A DNA stretch of 32,637 bases from a bacterium (lineage in GTDB: Bacteria; Pseudomonadota; Alphaproteobacteria; Rickettsiales; RI-342), in the NCBI GenBank assembly GCA_016124905.1, contig WGMV01000044.1:1-32637 (forward strand), in the 5' to 3' direction. Below are positions 1-10,110 of the stretch, in pieces; the stretch's first letter is position 1, and each line of letters begins with the position of its first letter. The position numbers were made by a program, and so were the translations under genes. The notes below the pieces were generated by a model. It was given only the letters and a program-made list of their open reading frames with translations, was not told where the DNA came from and ran no database searches.

Positions 1-141
1 ATAGGCCGTGTATTTCGCACCGCCAGCCTTGGCCAGCGTCTTCGTAATCGCAGCCGTCAACGACGTCTTGCCATGGTCAACGTGACCAATCGTCCCAATG
101 TTTACGTGCGGCTTATTCCGCTCAAACTTCTCTTTTGACAT
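1..141 (-). CDS. tuf: Elongation factor Tu, N-terminal fragment (cut by window edge)
   Basis: The first 47 codons of EF-Tu, the GTPase that delivers aminoacyl-tRNA to the ribosome. The reverse strand reads [20 protein letters not shown] followed directly by [12 protein letters not shown]. This contains the GHVDHGKT P-loop (about residues 19-26) that binds GTP phosphates. The rest of the gene lies beyond the left edge. It starts 25 bases after the fusA stop with no promoter or terminator between, so it is the last gene of the str operon (rpsL-rpsG-fusA-tuf). The identification is secure. Whether a second tuf copy exists elsewhere cannot be told. Confidence 0.97.
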   Translation of the reverse strand, partial: MSKEKFERNKPHVNIGTIGHVDHGKTSLTAAITKTLAKAGGAKYTAY

Positions 142-166
142 GATTGTCTCCTATAGAATCAATATG

Positions 167-2242
<2,076 letters not shown>

Positions 2243-2276
2243 ATATATCCTGAAAGGGCTAGAAACTTGAAATGCG

Positions 2277-2301
2277 AAAAGCCGGGCTGCAAGAGCCCGG
2301 C
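2277..2301 (-). terminator. Hairpin with short T-run between rpsG and fusA (attenuator candidate)
   Basis: A perfect 8-bp inverted repeat, GCCGGGCT / AGCCCGGC, with a 5-base loop. On the minus strand, the direction of transcription, it is followed by TTTT. It sits just after the rpsG stop and before fusA. The T-run is short, so partial termination or RNA 3'-end protection is more likely than a complete stop. Confidence 0.55.
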
Positions 2302-2308
2302 ATCAATA

Positions 2309-2788
<480 letters not shown>

Positions 2789-3160
2789 TTATTTCGGACG
2801 TTTGGCGCCGTAGGACGAACGACGCTGACGACGTTTGCTAACACCTTGAGTATCCAGCGTACCACGGATGATGTGGTAGCGGACCCCCGGCAAATCTTTT
2901 ACACGGCCACCGCGGATGAGCACTACGGAGTGTTCCTGCAGGTTGTGGCCTTCACCCGGGATGTAGGCGGTGACTTCGAAGCCGTTGGTCAGGCGAACAC
3001 GGGCTACTTTACGGAGAGCCGAGTTCGGCTTCTTTGGCGTGGTGGTGTATACGCGGGTGCATACGCCGCGTTTTTGGGGGCATGCTTGCATGGCGGGAAC
3101 CTTGTTCCGCTTGCCTTGGGCGCTGCGCCCATGGCGCACCAGCTGATTCATCGTTGGCAT
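2789..3160 (-). CDS. rpsL: 30S ribosomal protein S12
   Basis: Decoding-centre protein of the small subunit, 123 aa from the ATG at 3160. The reading frame stays open 25 codons further upstream, but the family always begins near MPTMNQLVR, so the internal ATG was chosen. Conserved blocks seen are KKPNSALRK (which carries the lysine altered in streptomycin-resistant mutants), [10 protein letters not shown] and the loop [14 protein letters not shown]. The lysine of KKPNSA is wild type, so no target-site streptomycin resistance is visible. First gene of the str operon, about 70 bases downstream of a good promoter. rpoC, often found upstream in related bacteria, is not adjacent here. Confidence 0.97.
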   Translation of the reverse strand: MPTMNQLVRHGRSAQGKRNKVPAMQACPQKRGVCTRVYTTTPKKPNSALRKVARVRLTNGFEVTAYIPGEGHNLQEHSVVLIRGGRVKDLPGVRYHIIRGTLDTQGVSKRRQRRSSYGAKRPK

Positions 3161-3234
3161 ATTCTTGTCTACTATCCTGCAGGTTGCGACAGATATTCTC
3201 TCCCAAAGCGACCGGCAGGCCGCGGGAAGGCGCA

Positions 3235-3263
3235 TACATAGTGAGATGGATGTATGCCGTCAA
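3235..3263 (-). promoter_or_regulatory. Sigma-70-type promoter of the str operon
   Basis: On the minus strand, TTGACG (3263-3258), a 17-base spacer, then TATGTA (3240-3235). Transcription would start near 3228, leaving a leader of about 70 bases before rpsL. Confidence 0.65.
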
Positions 3264-3453
3264 GCGAAAATAGAGGAATCTTTAAGGATTTTGGCAAGGG
3301 AAATTGTTTTGTTGCTTCCCGCTTCGCGTTGCTACGCAATGAAGCAGTCGCTGGCGCGACGCTCTCGGCAGCCCCACCTGCTCGCAGGTCAATATGAATC
3401 AATAACTTAAGGAAACGGCAGCAAAGGCCTACGCCCTGCGCTGCGAGCACCCC
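3264..3453. other. Intergenic region with short GC-rich palindromes
   Basis: Non-coding DNA between the unknown gene at 3454 and the str promoter. It holds several short inverted repeats, the clearest being ACCTGC-TC-GCAGGT at 3376-3389. The style of sequence (many CGCTGG/CTCGC words) resembles the intergenic region after pal. No gene and no clear T-tailed terminator was seen. Confidence 0.35.
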
Positions 3454-4809
3454 CTAGCGGCCGCGCTGCCCCTTGTCCCGCGCGGCGGAAACACCGGCGA
3501 CGGCTTCGGTGAATTTGCCAGCCAGGTTCAGCCCCTGGGCGGCCAGCTGCTTGATGAGGTCCTTGGATTCTTCATAGGAGGAAAGCTGACCGGTAAGAAA
3601 ATTCATGTGCTCCTGTTCCAGCCGGTCGATCTCCTGGTCTACCTGTTTCATCACCTTTTTTATCAGTTGGGCCGGGGGGATTTTGTTGCCGCCGCCGGAC
3701 TGGGAAGAGCTGGTATCCACCCTCTCCTGCTTCAGCAGCATGGCAATGCGGCGCTTGAGCTCGGGGTTATCCACCTCGTGCAGCAGGCGCTGCAGCTGGG
3801 CGATGGAGAGTTTGGGCCCTCCGCGCTCCATCTCCTCAATACGGCGGAGAAGTTTGGAGGCATCGCGCACCAGATCGTCCAGTTCCTCAAGCTCCACTTT
3901 ATAATTGTCGTTCACCGTATCGGCCAGGGCCGCGGCGAAGAGCATGGCATATTTCTCATAATGCCCCTGAAGGCGAAGCCCCAGAGTGCCGAGATATTGC
4001 CAGTCGCTTTCCGCCACATGGCGCTTGGGATCGAAAACCGAGCGAGCCTTGCCGCCAAACACGCCACTTTTGGTTTTAAAAGCCGCACGCAGGGCCAAAG
4101 GATGCATGATCTGCAGCCAGATGTTGGCAAGCGCCCGCCTGCCCTGCTCGGCAATGGCGGCTTTGGCGTCCAGCACCGGCAGGTGGGTTTTGCGGACGGA
4201 TTCCTCCTCCAGCATGGCGGGGGCGTTTTTTGAGGCGTGCTTTAATTGCTGAAAAAAGCCCCCGAGATAGATCATGCCGTTCAGAAAATCTTCGGGCTCG
4301 AGCCTTTCCCAGCTGCCGTGGGCGGTGGCGGCATGCCGGCTGGGTGGGCGATAGCGCTCCGCCACGCGGTAGCGCAATTGCTGGCGCAACCCCTCCGTAT
4401 CGCGCCCGTAGCGGGCTTGAAACTCCATGATATCCAGCAGCATGATTTCTTCGGGCACGTCCACGTCCCGCGCATGGCGGATGAGGCTGCGCTTCTGTTC
4501 CCGCGCGAGTTTGGCGGTTTTTTCATGCTGGTCATCCTGGTCTTCCCAATAAATATGGGGGCCCGCGCCCATCCAGCGGGAGCGCTGACGCATGGACTGA
4601 AGGTAAAAGGCAACCGAGGAAACAGTGAGATCCGGATGGGCGGCATCCCCGGCAGACCAGGCGCGGATGAGATCGTGATACGCCTCCACCGGCGGGCGCA
4701 GGTCCCGCCGCCCGGCTTTCAGGCCGCTTTCATCCTCGAGTGACCGTATCTCGCGATAGAGCCCGTCAAGCATTTCCAGCAGAAGGGTTTTTTTGTTATC
4801 TGTTGCCAT
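3454..4809 (-). CDS. Hypothetical protein, 451 aa, soluble and helix-rich
   Basis: I do not recognise a family. The protein is charged and lacks a signal peptide or membrane segment. The middle is rich in Arg, Ala and Leu. The C-terminal third has heptad-like charged stretches, such as LLRRIEEMERGG, KRRIAMLLKQE and VDQEIDRLEQEH, that suggest coiled coil. A Ser/Gly-rich linker, TSSSQSGGGNK, lies near residue 373. The ATG at 4809 was chosen because it gives the longest frame, but no clear ribosome-binding site precedes it. It is transcribed towards the str operon but separated from it by about 290 bases and the str promoter, so it is probably a single-gene unit. Base composition matches the flanking genes. 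The length and lack of competing frames support a real gene; the function is unknown. Confidence 0.8.
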   Translation of the reverse strand: MATDNKKTLLLEMLDGLYREIRSLEDESGLKAGRRDLRPPVEAYHDLIRAWSAGDAAHPDLTVSSVAFYLQSMRQRSRWMGAGPHIYWEDQDDQHEKTAKLAREQKRSLIRHARDVDVPEEIMLLDIMEFQARYGRDTEGLRQQLRYRVAERYRPPSRHAATAHGSWERLEPEDFLNGMIYLGGFFQQLKHASKNAPAMLEEESVRKTHLPVLDAKAAIAEQGRRALANIWLQIMHPLALRAAFKTKSGVFGGKARSVFDPKRHVAESDWQYLGTLGLRLQGHYEKYAMLFAAALADTVNDNYKVELEELDDLVRDASKLLRRIEEMERGGPKLSIAQLQRLLHEVDNPELKRRIAMLLKQERVDTSSSQSGGGNKIPPAQLIKKVMKQVDQEIDRLEQEHMNFLTGQLSSYEESKDLIKQLAAQGLNLAGKFTEAVAGVSAARDKGQRGR

Positions 4810-4855
4810 GCAATATAGTTGCGAGAAGCCGAATCAGGATGTTACATGCACACTA

Positions 4856-4861
4856 TATAAT
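4856..4861 (+). promoter_or_regulatory. Candidate -10 box for the lipid-modification operon
   Basis: A perfect TATAAT lies 25 bases before the GTG start at 4886, in the 76-base gap between divergent genes. No matching -35 box is present at the usual distance, so an activator or alternative arrangement may be needed. Weak call. Confidence 0.3.
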
Positions 4862-4885
4862 AAGTGGTAAGCATGGGAAACATTC

Positions 4886-5461
4886 GTGCCGGGACCTAAC
4901 ACCGTTGGACAGATTCTTGGCATCGCCGCCTCCACGCGTCCGGATTCCGTCAACCGCCTGTTGCTCAAGCATGTATTTAAGCTGCTAGAATCCCAAGGGA
5001 TTGCCTGCGTCAGCCCCGATTATGCCGAGCTGGACGCCCCTTCTTACAGCGATATGGGCTATCAGCAGCAGGGCATGCCGCCCGGCCCGGCCAAGCTGGT
5101 GACCATGATGGGCCGCTGCAATGCCATGATCATCGCCGTGCCGGAATATAACTGGTCCTACCCCGGAAGCCTGAAAAACATCGTCGACTGGGTCTCCTGC
5201 CTCAAGCCATGCCCGCTGGCCGGGCTGCCGATATTGCTGCTGGCGGCCTCGCCCTCGCTGCAGGGCGGCGTGAAGGGGCTGATCCATTTCCGCGTGCCGC
5301 TGGAGGCATTGGGCGGCTATGTTTATCCCAAGCTTTTCACCGTTTCCGACGCGCTGAACGTGATGGACGAGCACGCCATCACCCATCCCCGCATCCGGGA
5401 CGGGCTGGCGGAAACGGTGACGGGATTCCTTGATTACAGCCGGAGGTTAAGCGGCGTATGA
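4886..5461 (+). CDS. NADPH-dependent FMN reductase-like flavoprotein
   Basis: A 191-aa protein of the flavodoxin-like NADPH-dependent FMN reductase family (Pfam FMN_red type). Evidence is the N-terminal strand and phosphate loop GIAASTRPDSVNR (about residues 12-24) and the hallmark PEYNWSYPGSLKN (86-98), which lies over the flavin in this family. These enzymes reduce flavins or quinones with NAD(P)H in the cytosol; the substrate here is unknown. Translation appears to start at GTG 4886, because the nearby ATG at 4873 is in another frame and stops quickly. The stop overlaps the next ATG (ATGA), so it is translationally coupled to the FAD oxidoreductase. It might supply reduced flavin to that enzyme, but this is inference from position only. 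Confidence 0.88.
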   Translation: MPGPNTVGQILGIAASTRPDSVNRLLLKHVFKLLESQGIACVSPDYAELDAPSYSDMGYQQQGMPPGPAKLVTMMGRCNAMIIAVPEYNWSYPGSLKNIVDWVSCLKPCPLAGLPILLLAASPSLQGGVKGLIHFRVPLEALGGYVYPKLFTVSDALNVMDEHAITHPRIRDGLAETVTGFLDYSRRLSGV

Positions 5462-6738
5462 AAGTAGCGGTGATCGGATCGGGCCTGGCGGGCCTTACAG
5501 CGGCATGGCTGCTTTCACGCGAATATGAGGTGCATCTGTTCGAGGCTTCGCCCACCATCGGCGGGCTGTGCCAGACGGTGGATGCAACCGTGGAGGGCAA
5601 AAGCTTCCCGGTCGATATCGGCTTTATGCTGTATAACGATAAGAATTACGGCAACCTGTGCAACCTGTTGCGGCAGCTCGGGGTGGAAGGGCACACGGCG
5701 CAGCTGGGCTTCAGCCTGCATGAGGACGGGGCGGATATTCCGTTTGAATATGCCAACAAAAATCTGGATTCCATGTTTGCGCAGCGCTGGCGGCTTTTGG
5801 ATGCGCAACACTGGCGCATGCTGCTGGATATCATGAAATTCAACCGCTTCGTTACGCGCATGCTGGCCGGCGGCATTCAGCCAGGCGTGCCACTGGCGGA
5901 TTTTCTGAAACAGTCCCGTGTCAGCAAACGCCTGGTGGAGCGCTATCTGCTGCCGATGGGTGGCGCGCTTTTTGCCACCTCAATGGTGGATATGCTGGCA
6001 TTTCCCGCAGCAAGCTTTTTACGCCATCTGCAACAGCATGGCCTGCTTTATGGCGCGGAACCGCGTGAATGGCGCAGTATCAAAGGAGGCAGCCAGGCGC
6101 TGCTGCAAAAGCTGATTGAGCCATTTAAGGAACGTATTTACGTCAATGAGTCGGTGACGTCGCTTGAGCGGCTTGAGCTGGGCGTCAATATCAAAACCTC
6201 ACTGGACAAGGAAGAGCATTTCAACCACGCCGTGATCGCCTGCCATCCAGATAAGTCCCTGAAATTTCTTAAACTTCTTTCCGCCGAAGAGCATGCTTTG
6301 CTGAGCTGCTTCAATCACCACGTCAACCGCGCCGTATTGCATACGGACACGGCGCTGATGCCGCAGAACCAGGCCTGCTGGACCAGCCATAACGTGATGA
6401 GCTTCACCGGAGACAGCCACCGCAGCGGGCAGCAGATACCCCTTACCTACTGGCTGAACGTCATCCAGTCGCTGCCGGTGGAAAAGCCGGTATTGCTGTC
6501 GCTCAACCCGACCATTGAGCCGGATAAGGAAAAGACACTCGGCGAATATGCCCTGCCCACGCCGCAGCTCAACACCAATGCAAGCAAGGCGCAGACGCGC
6601 ATCAAAACCATCCAGGGCAAGGGCGGGTTCTGGTATTGCGGGGCCTATCAGATGTGCGGCACGGCGGAAGACGCCGTCTATTCCGCCATCCGCGTGGCCA
6701 AGGATCTGGGTGTGACGATTCCGTGGGATATTACCTGA
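5458..6738 (+). CDS. FAD-dependent amine-oxidase-like oxidoreductase (COG2907 type)
   Basis: A 426-aa flavoprotein. The N-terminal dinucleotide-binding motif VIGSGLAGLTAAW (residues 5-17) is followed by an acidic strand end, HLFEA, and a GG doublet, the usual Rossmann FAD signature. The C-terminus has the second FAD contact, FWYCGAYQMCGTAEDAVYSA (about 391-410). No signal peptide is seen. It closely resembles the NAD(P)/FAD-binding proteins encoded next to cyclopropane-fatty-acid-synthase-like genes in many proteobacteria, where they are thought to oxidise or reduce modified acyl chains. Here it is coupled to the upstream flavin reductase by an ATGA overlap and followed after 1 base by the methyltransferase. 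The family assignment is solid; the reaction is not established. Confidence 0.88.
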   Translation: MKVAVIGSGLAGLTAAWLLSREYEVHLFEASPTIGGLCQTVDATVEGKSFPVDIGFMLYNDKNYGNLCNLLRQLGVEGHTAQLGFSLHEDGADIPFEYANKNLDSMFAQRWRLLDAQHWRMLLDIMKFNRFVTRMLAGGIQPGVPLADFLKQSRVSKRLVERYLLPMGGALFATSMVDMLAFPAASFLRHLQQHGLLYGAEPREWRSIKGGSQALLQKLIEPFKERIYVNESVTSLERLELGVNIKTSLDKEEHFNHAVIACHPDKSLKFLKLLSAEEHALLSCFNHHVNRAVLHTDTALMPQNQACWTSHNVMSFTGDSHRSGQQIPLTYWLNVIQSLPVEKPVLLSLNPTIEPDKEKTLGEYALPTPQLNTNASKAQTRIKTIQGKGGFWYCGAYQMCGTAEDAVYSAIRVAKDLGVTIPWDIT

Positions 6739-6739
6739 G

Positions 6740-7912
6740 ATGATTCTCGGACAGGCCTTATCCAAAACGCTGCTTGCCGCGCTCAAGCACATGAAGCTGG
6801 GGCAATTCACCCTCACCCTGCCCGATGGCGGGCAGCATCATTTCCAGGGCACGCTGCCGGGGCCGACGGCACGGGTAAACATCCATGACTGGAACGTGAT
6901 CAGCCGTCTGGTGACCAACAGCGATGCCGGATTCGCCGAGGATTACCGCGACGGCAAATGGGACACGGACGATCTGCCCGGCTTTCTTACATTGGTGGGG
7001 CTGAACGAGGCCAAACTCGAGACCTTTTACCAGAGCACCTGGTGGGCCAAGCTGGTGCTTGGCTTCAAAAAGCTGATGCATTCGCACATGCGTTTCGACA
7101 TCAAAAACCATGTGAAGGCGCATACGGACCTCGGCAATGAATTCTATGAGCTCTGGCTGGATCCCAGCATGAGCTTTTCCGGCGCCATTTTTGAAGGAAA
7201 GGACGGCGACCTGGAAGCGGCGCAGCAGCGCAAGCACCGCCGCATTCTCGAGCGCCTTAAAGGCAGAGGGCAATTGCTGGAAATCGGCTTCGGCTGGGGC
7301 GGATTTGCCGAAGAGGCCGTGAAGGCCGGGCATGAGGTGACGGGCATCACCCGCTCGCCGGAGCAGCTGAGCTATGCCAGCGCCAGGCTGGCGGATGCCG
7401 TAAAACGCCATGTGGCCCGGCTCAAGCTGATGGATTTTCGCGAGGTGAAGCAGGCGTTCGACCATATTGTGTCGATTGAGACGTTTGAGGCGGTGGGCGA
7501 GCGGGAATGGCCGGGGTTTTTCGCCCATCTGGCGCAATGCCTGAAACGGCAGGGGCGCGCGGTGATCCAGACCATCACGGTGAATGACTCGATCTTCACC
7601 GAATACCGCAAACGCAGCGAAATGATCCAGCAATACAGCTTTCCCGGGGGGATGCTGCCCTCTCCCTCGCGCTTTGCGGAAGAGGCGCAAAAGGCCGGGC
7701 TTAAGGTGATGGACGTCTATGAGTTCAGCAAGGATTACGCCATCACGCTCAGGCACTGGCTGAAATGTTTCGACGAGCAGCGCGAGCAGGTGAAAAAACT
7801 CGGGTTTGATGAAGGCTTCATCCGGCTCTGGCGTTTTTACCTGAGCCATTGCATCGCGGGCTTCGCCACGGAGCGCACGCAGGTTTATCAGTATGAGCTT
7901 GCGCATGCCTAA
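6740..7912 (+). CDS. Cyclopropane-fatty-acyl-phospholipid synthase family methyltransferase
   Basis: A 390-aa SAM-dependent enzyme acting on unsaturated acyl chains of phospholipids at the inner membrane. The SAM site is LEIGFGWGG (180-188). The family block HTDLGNEFYELWLDPSMSFS (about 128-147) and the C-terminal KDYAITLRHW (331-340) are present. Compared with the E. coli Cfa bicarbonate-binding residues, Glu239 and Tyr317 are kept (Glu250, Tyr333), but Cys139 is Gly148 and His266 is Gln277. The enzyme therefore belongs to a divergent branch and may methylate or cyclopropanate with different chemistry. It starts 1 base after the FAD oxidoreductase gene and overlaps the transporter gene by 20 bases. 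Called as a family member rather than as cfa itself. Confidence 0.9.
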   Translation: MILGQALSKTLLAALKHMKLGQFTLTLPDGGQHHFQGTLPGPTARVNIHDWNVISRLVTNSDAGFAEDYRDGKWDTDDLPGFLTLVGLNEAKLETFYQSTWWAKLVLGFKKLMHSHMRFDIKNHVKAHTDLGNEFYELWLDPSMSFSGAIFEGKDGDLEAAQQRKHRRILERLKGRGQLLEIGFGWGGFAEEAVKAGHEVTGITRSPEQLSYASARLADAVKRHVARLKLMDFREVKQAFDHIVSIETFEAVGEREWPGFFAHLAQCLKRQGRAVIQTITVNDSIFTEYRKRSEMIQQYSFPGGMLPSPSRFAEEAQKAGLKVMDVYEFSKDYAITLRHWLKCFDEQREQVKKLGFDEGFIRLWRFYLSHCIAGFATERTQVYQYELAHA

Positions 7913-9206
7913 AGCCCCCGCACGGTTGCCGAAGAACCAGCTGCTGTTCTACGGCTTCATCGGGCTGCCGCTCGCCATGGGCGGGCTGCCGCTGTTCATG
8001 CATATTCCGCCGCTGTTCACGGGGCATTACGGCATTTCGATGGGCAGCATCGCCACGGTGCTGATCGCCATCCGCATGCTGGATGCCGTGGCGGACCCGT
8101 TCATCGGCCATTTCAGCGACCGTTACGGCAGCACCCTGCCCCGCCAGCGGCGGCTGGTGGCCATCGGCTCCATCGGCCTGGCGCTTGGACTTTGGGGGTT
8201 TTCCGTTCCCCTGCCTATGGAGCATGCAACGGCATGTTTTGCCTTTCTGCTGGCATTCTGCGCGCTTTCCTACAGCCTGACGATGATCAACACGCTGGCG
8301 CTCGGCGCATGCCTTTCCCGCGGGTATGAGGAGCAGAACCGCATCAGCGCCTGGCGCGAGGGCTTCAGCCTGCTTGGCGTGCTGCTCGCCTCCACCCTGC
8401 CGATGGTGCTGGCGGAAAAGGGCGACCATCTGGGGACGATGGGCTGGTTCGCCCTGCTTTGCAGCGTCGGTACGGTGGCGGCGCTCATCCTGCTGAGCCG
8501 CCTGGCGCCGGACCATCATTACATCAAAGAGCGCATGCACAGCGCCGCAGGAGCATGGAAGGCCATGTTCGCGCCGCTCAGGGAATCGCATATGCGGTGG
8601 ATACTGGCCGTTGCGCTCAGTAACGCCATTGCGGTGTGCGTGCCATTGACACTTGCAATCTATTACATTCAAGACGTCATACAAGCCTATGAATACAATG
8701 GTGCTTTTGTTGGCGTCTATTTTCTCACCGGCGCGGTGTGCATGCCTTTCTGGCTGAAGCGCAGCCGCAGGCTCGGCAAAAAGCGGAGCTGGATGGCAGC
8801 CATGGCGGTATCGGCCTGTAGTTTTGCGTTCGCCGCCTTCCTGAAGGCAGGAGATGAGGGGCTTTTTCTGGTGGTTTGCGTGCTTTCCGGCATCGGACTT
8901 GGGGCGGATCTGGTGTTCGGCCCTTCCATGATGGGCGATGTGATCCATGAAATGAAGGACCATCAGCAGCCCGGGCTGGTGTTCGGGCTCTGGAACTTCA
9001 TGAACAAAAGCGCACTGACGCTGGCGGCGGCCATCGCCCTGCCCCTGCTGGCGCTGGCGGGTTATACTCCCGCGCAGGCTTCGCCGCCGGAAGCCATCCG
9101 CGCATTGGCTTGCGCCTATGCGCTTTTGCCGCTGTTGTTCAAGGCAATCGCTTTCGTGCTGCTGTGGAAAAGTCCGCTGGACGGGCAGTTTAGGCAGGAG
9201 CCCTGA
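7893..9206 (+). CDS. MFS transporter, GPH (MelB-like, COG2211) family
   Basis: A 437-aa inner-membrane protein with about twelve hydrophobic segments. The family signature is the loop after the second helix, RMLDAVADPFIGHFSDRYGS (about residues 63-82), matching the R-x-x-D-A-x-x-D-P-x-x-G-x-x-S-D-R pattern of glycoside-pentoside-hexuronide:cation symporters. Members encoded beside cyclopropane-synthase genes are likely not sugar transporters. A role in moving a lipid or precursor is possible but unproven. The frame can start at ATG 7893 or ATG 7905; both overlap the end of the methyltransferase gene, indicating coupling. Last gene of the operon; the next genes are on the other strand. Confidence 0.87.
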   Translation: MSLRMPKAPARLPKNQLLFYGFIGLPLAMGGLPLFMHIPPLFTGHYGISMGSIATVLIAIRMLDAVADPFIGHFSDRYGSTLPRQRRLVAIGSIGLALGLWGFSVPLPMEHATACFAFLLAFCALSYSLTMINTLALGACLSRGYEEQNRISAWREGFSLLGVLLASTLPMVLAEKGDHLGTMGWFALLCSVGTVAALILLSRLAPDHHYIKERMHSAAGAWKAMFAPLRESHMRWILAVALSNAIAVCVPLTLAIYYIQDVIQAYEYNGAFVGVYFLTGAVCMPFWLKRSRRLGKKRSWMAAMAVSACSFAFAAFLKAGDEGLFLVVCVLSGIGLGADLVFGPSMMGDVIHEMKDHQQPGLVFGLWNFMNKSALTLAAAIALPLLALAGYTPAQASPPEAIRALACAYALLPLLFKAIAFVLLWKSPLDGQFRQEP

Positions 9207-9229
9207 TTTCCATTATTCAGGGGATGCGC

Positions 9230-9278
9230 CATGGATCCCCGGTTGCCGCTGCGCGGCACCGAGGATGACGAAGAATCG
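9230..9278. repeat. Imperfect hairpin-forming intergenic element
   Basis: GC-rich inverted repeat built on GCCGC-tgc-GCGGC with flanking CGGT/ACCG, followed by GAGGATGACGAAGAA. Intergenic elements of the pattern GGATCCCCGG...GGATGACGAAG are common in many proteobacterial genomes. It lies between convergent genes and may also help end transcripts. Only one copy is seen in the window. Confidence 0.35.
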
Positions 9279-9294
9279 AGCGGCATAGCTTGAT

Positions 9295-9471
9295 TTATTT
9301 TTTAGCCAGCATGTATTCCAGCTTGCGGAGCGCGGTGCGCTTGAGCGCCTCCTCCTGCCCGAGCGGGCCGCTGACGACCACCTCCTTGCCCGTGGCCTCA
9401 TCCAGCGCGGCGACACGAAGCATATTGCCTACCTGCCGTATTTCGAAAAAGATGCTGCCGTTTGCACTCAT
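9295..9471 (-). CDS. Small conserved alphaproteobacterial protein (DUF6898-like)
   Basis: A 58-aa protein starting [20 protein letters not shown] and ending [10 protein letters not shown]. From memory it resembles a small alphaproteobacterial family now called DUF6898, sometimes mislabelled serine hydroxymethyltransferase although far too short for that enzyme. No signal peptide. The ATG at 9471 overlaps the stop of the upstream Trm112-like gene in an ATGA junction, so the two are translated together. Too short for many gene finders. The coding call rests on the overlap and the family-like sequence; the function is unknown. Confidence 0.75.
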   Translation of the reverse strand: MSANGSIFFEIRQVGNMLRVAALDEATGKEVVVSGPLGQEEALKRTALRKLEYMLAKK

Positions 9472-9662
9472 GCCAGTTTGCGCGCCTCGTCCACCAGCAT
9501 GATGGGGATACCGTCGCGTATCGGGTAGGCCAGCTTGGCCGAGGGGCTGACGAGCTCCTGCTTTTTGGCATCATATTCCAGCGGCTGCTTGGTAAGCGGG
9601 CATACCAGCACCTCCAGCAATTTGGGGTCCACTTTATGTTCGCTACCGGCGGTTTTGGCCAT
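9468..9662 (-). CDS. Trm112 family protein (YcaR-like)
   Basis: A 64-aa protein with the Trm112 core [17 protein letters not shown] and the hallmark [13 protein letters not shown]. In eukaryotes and archaea Trm112 is a zinc-containing partner that activates methyltransferases; the bacterial role is less clear. The E. coli homologue has a CPxC pair. Here the second Cys is Thr (CPLT) and the later Cys is Ser, so zinc binding is probably lost, as is common in this bacterial group. The open frame extends 31 codons upstream, but the ATG at 9662 fits family length. It overlaps the DUF6898-like gene by 4 bases. Confidence 0.88.
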   Translation of the reverse strand: MAKTAGSEHKVDPKLLEVLVCPLTKQPLEYDAKKQELVSPSAKLAYPIRDGIPIMLVDEARKLA

Positions 9663-9717
9663 GAGATGCGTCCTTTGCGCGGGAAATGAAATTTCTTTTC
9701 TTTTAGCAAAAACGCGC

Positions 9718-9745
9718 TTGCAATGGCGAAGAATTTTACTATGCT
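9718..9745 (+). promoter_or_regulatory. Promoter of tRNA-Gly
   Basis: TTGCAA (9718-9723), a 16-base spacer and TATGCT (9740-9745), about 55 bases upstream of the mature tRNA. The position and strand fit the tRNA gene. Confidence 0.5.
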
Positions 9746-9801
9746 CCGCCCACATTTTCGCCCCGGCCTTCGATTGAAGGAGATAGCGGGCGCTTTCGGA
9801 T

Positions 9802-9876
<75 letters not shown>

Positions 9877-9882
9877 GATTGA

Positions 9883-9906
9883 AGCCAGCGACCGCTGGCT
9901 TTTTTG
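9883..9906 (+). terminator. Intrinsic terminator after tRNA-Gly
   Basis: 7-bp stem AGCCAGC/GCTGGCT with loop GACC followed directly by a T-run. It ends the tRNA transcript 7 bases after the CCA. Confidence 0.75.
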
Positions 9907-9927
9907 TTTGCGCTTCGGAGTGACCTT

Positions 9928-10107
9928 ATGAATCGCCTCCTGCCGTTCCTGTTTCTTTTTACGCTGGCTGGCTGCGCCATGGGCGAAGTCACGCTGCGCA
10001 ACCCGCAGAGCAAACAGAGCGTGAGCTGTAACGGGTATGATTCGGCCTGTATCGCGGATTATAAGAAGCTGGGCTTCAAGCCGGTGGAAGACGAAGAGAA
10101 GAAATAA
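9928..10107 (+). CDS. Small predicted outer-membrane lipoprotein, 59 aa
   Basis: Begins MNRLLPFLFLFTLAGC, a typical type II signal peptide with lipobox LAGC, so Cys16 would be lipidated. The mature part is about 44 residues and contains VTLRNPQSKQ, two further Cys (SCNGYDSAC) that could form a disulfide, and YKKLGF. Small lipoproteins of this layout are common in alphaproteobacteria and have no known function. The ATG at 9928 has a GGAG ribosome-binding site about 9 bases upstream. An open frame extends 8 codons further but lacks a signal-like start. It ends 3 bases from the convergent histidine-kinase stop. Confidence 0.78.
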   Translation: MNRLLPFLFLFTLAGCAMGEVTLRNPQSKQSVSCNGYDSACIADYKKLGFKPVEDEEKK

Positions 10108-10110
10108 CCC

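Noticed and set aside
4807-4861. Leaderless promoter for the 451-aa gene using TATATT just before its ATG
   Set aside because: The -10-like sequence is only a few bases from the start codon and no -35 box is present at the right distance.
7818-8963. 381-codon minus-strand frame inside the transporter gene
   Set aside because: Antisense to the membrane segments of a clear MFS protein; composition is typical of a shadow frame.
9295-9471. Annotation of the 58-aa protein as serine hydroxymethyltransferase
   Set aside because: Far too short and lacks the PLP-lysine region; the label is a known type of misannotation for this small family.
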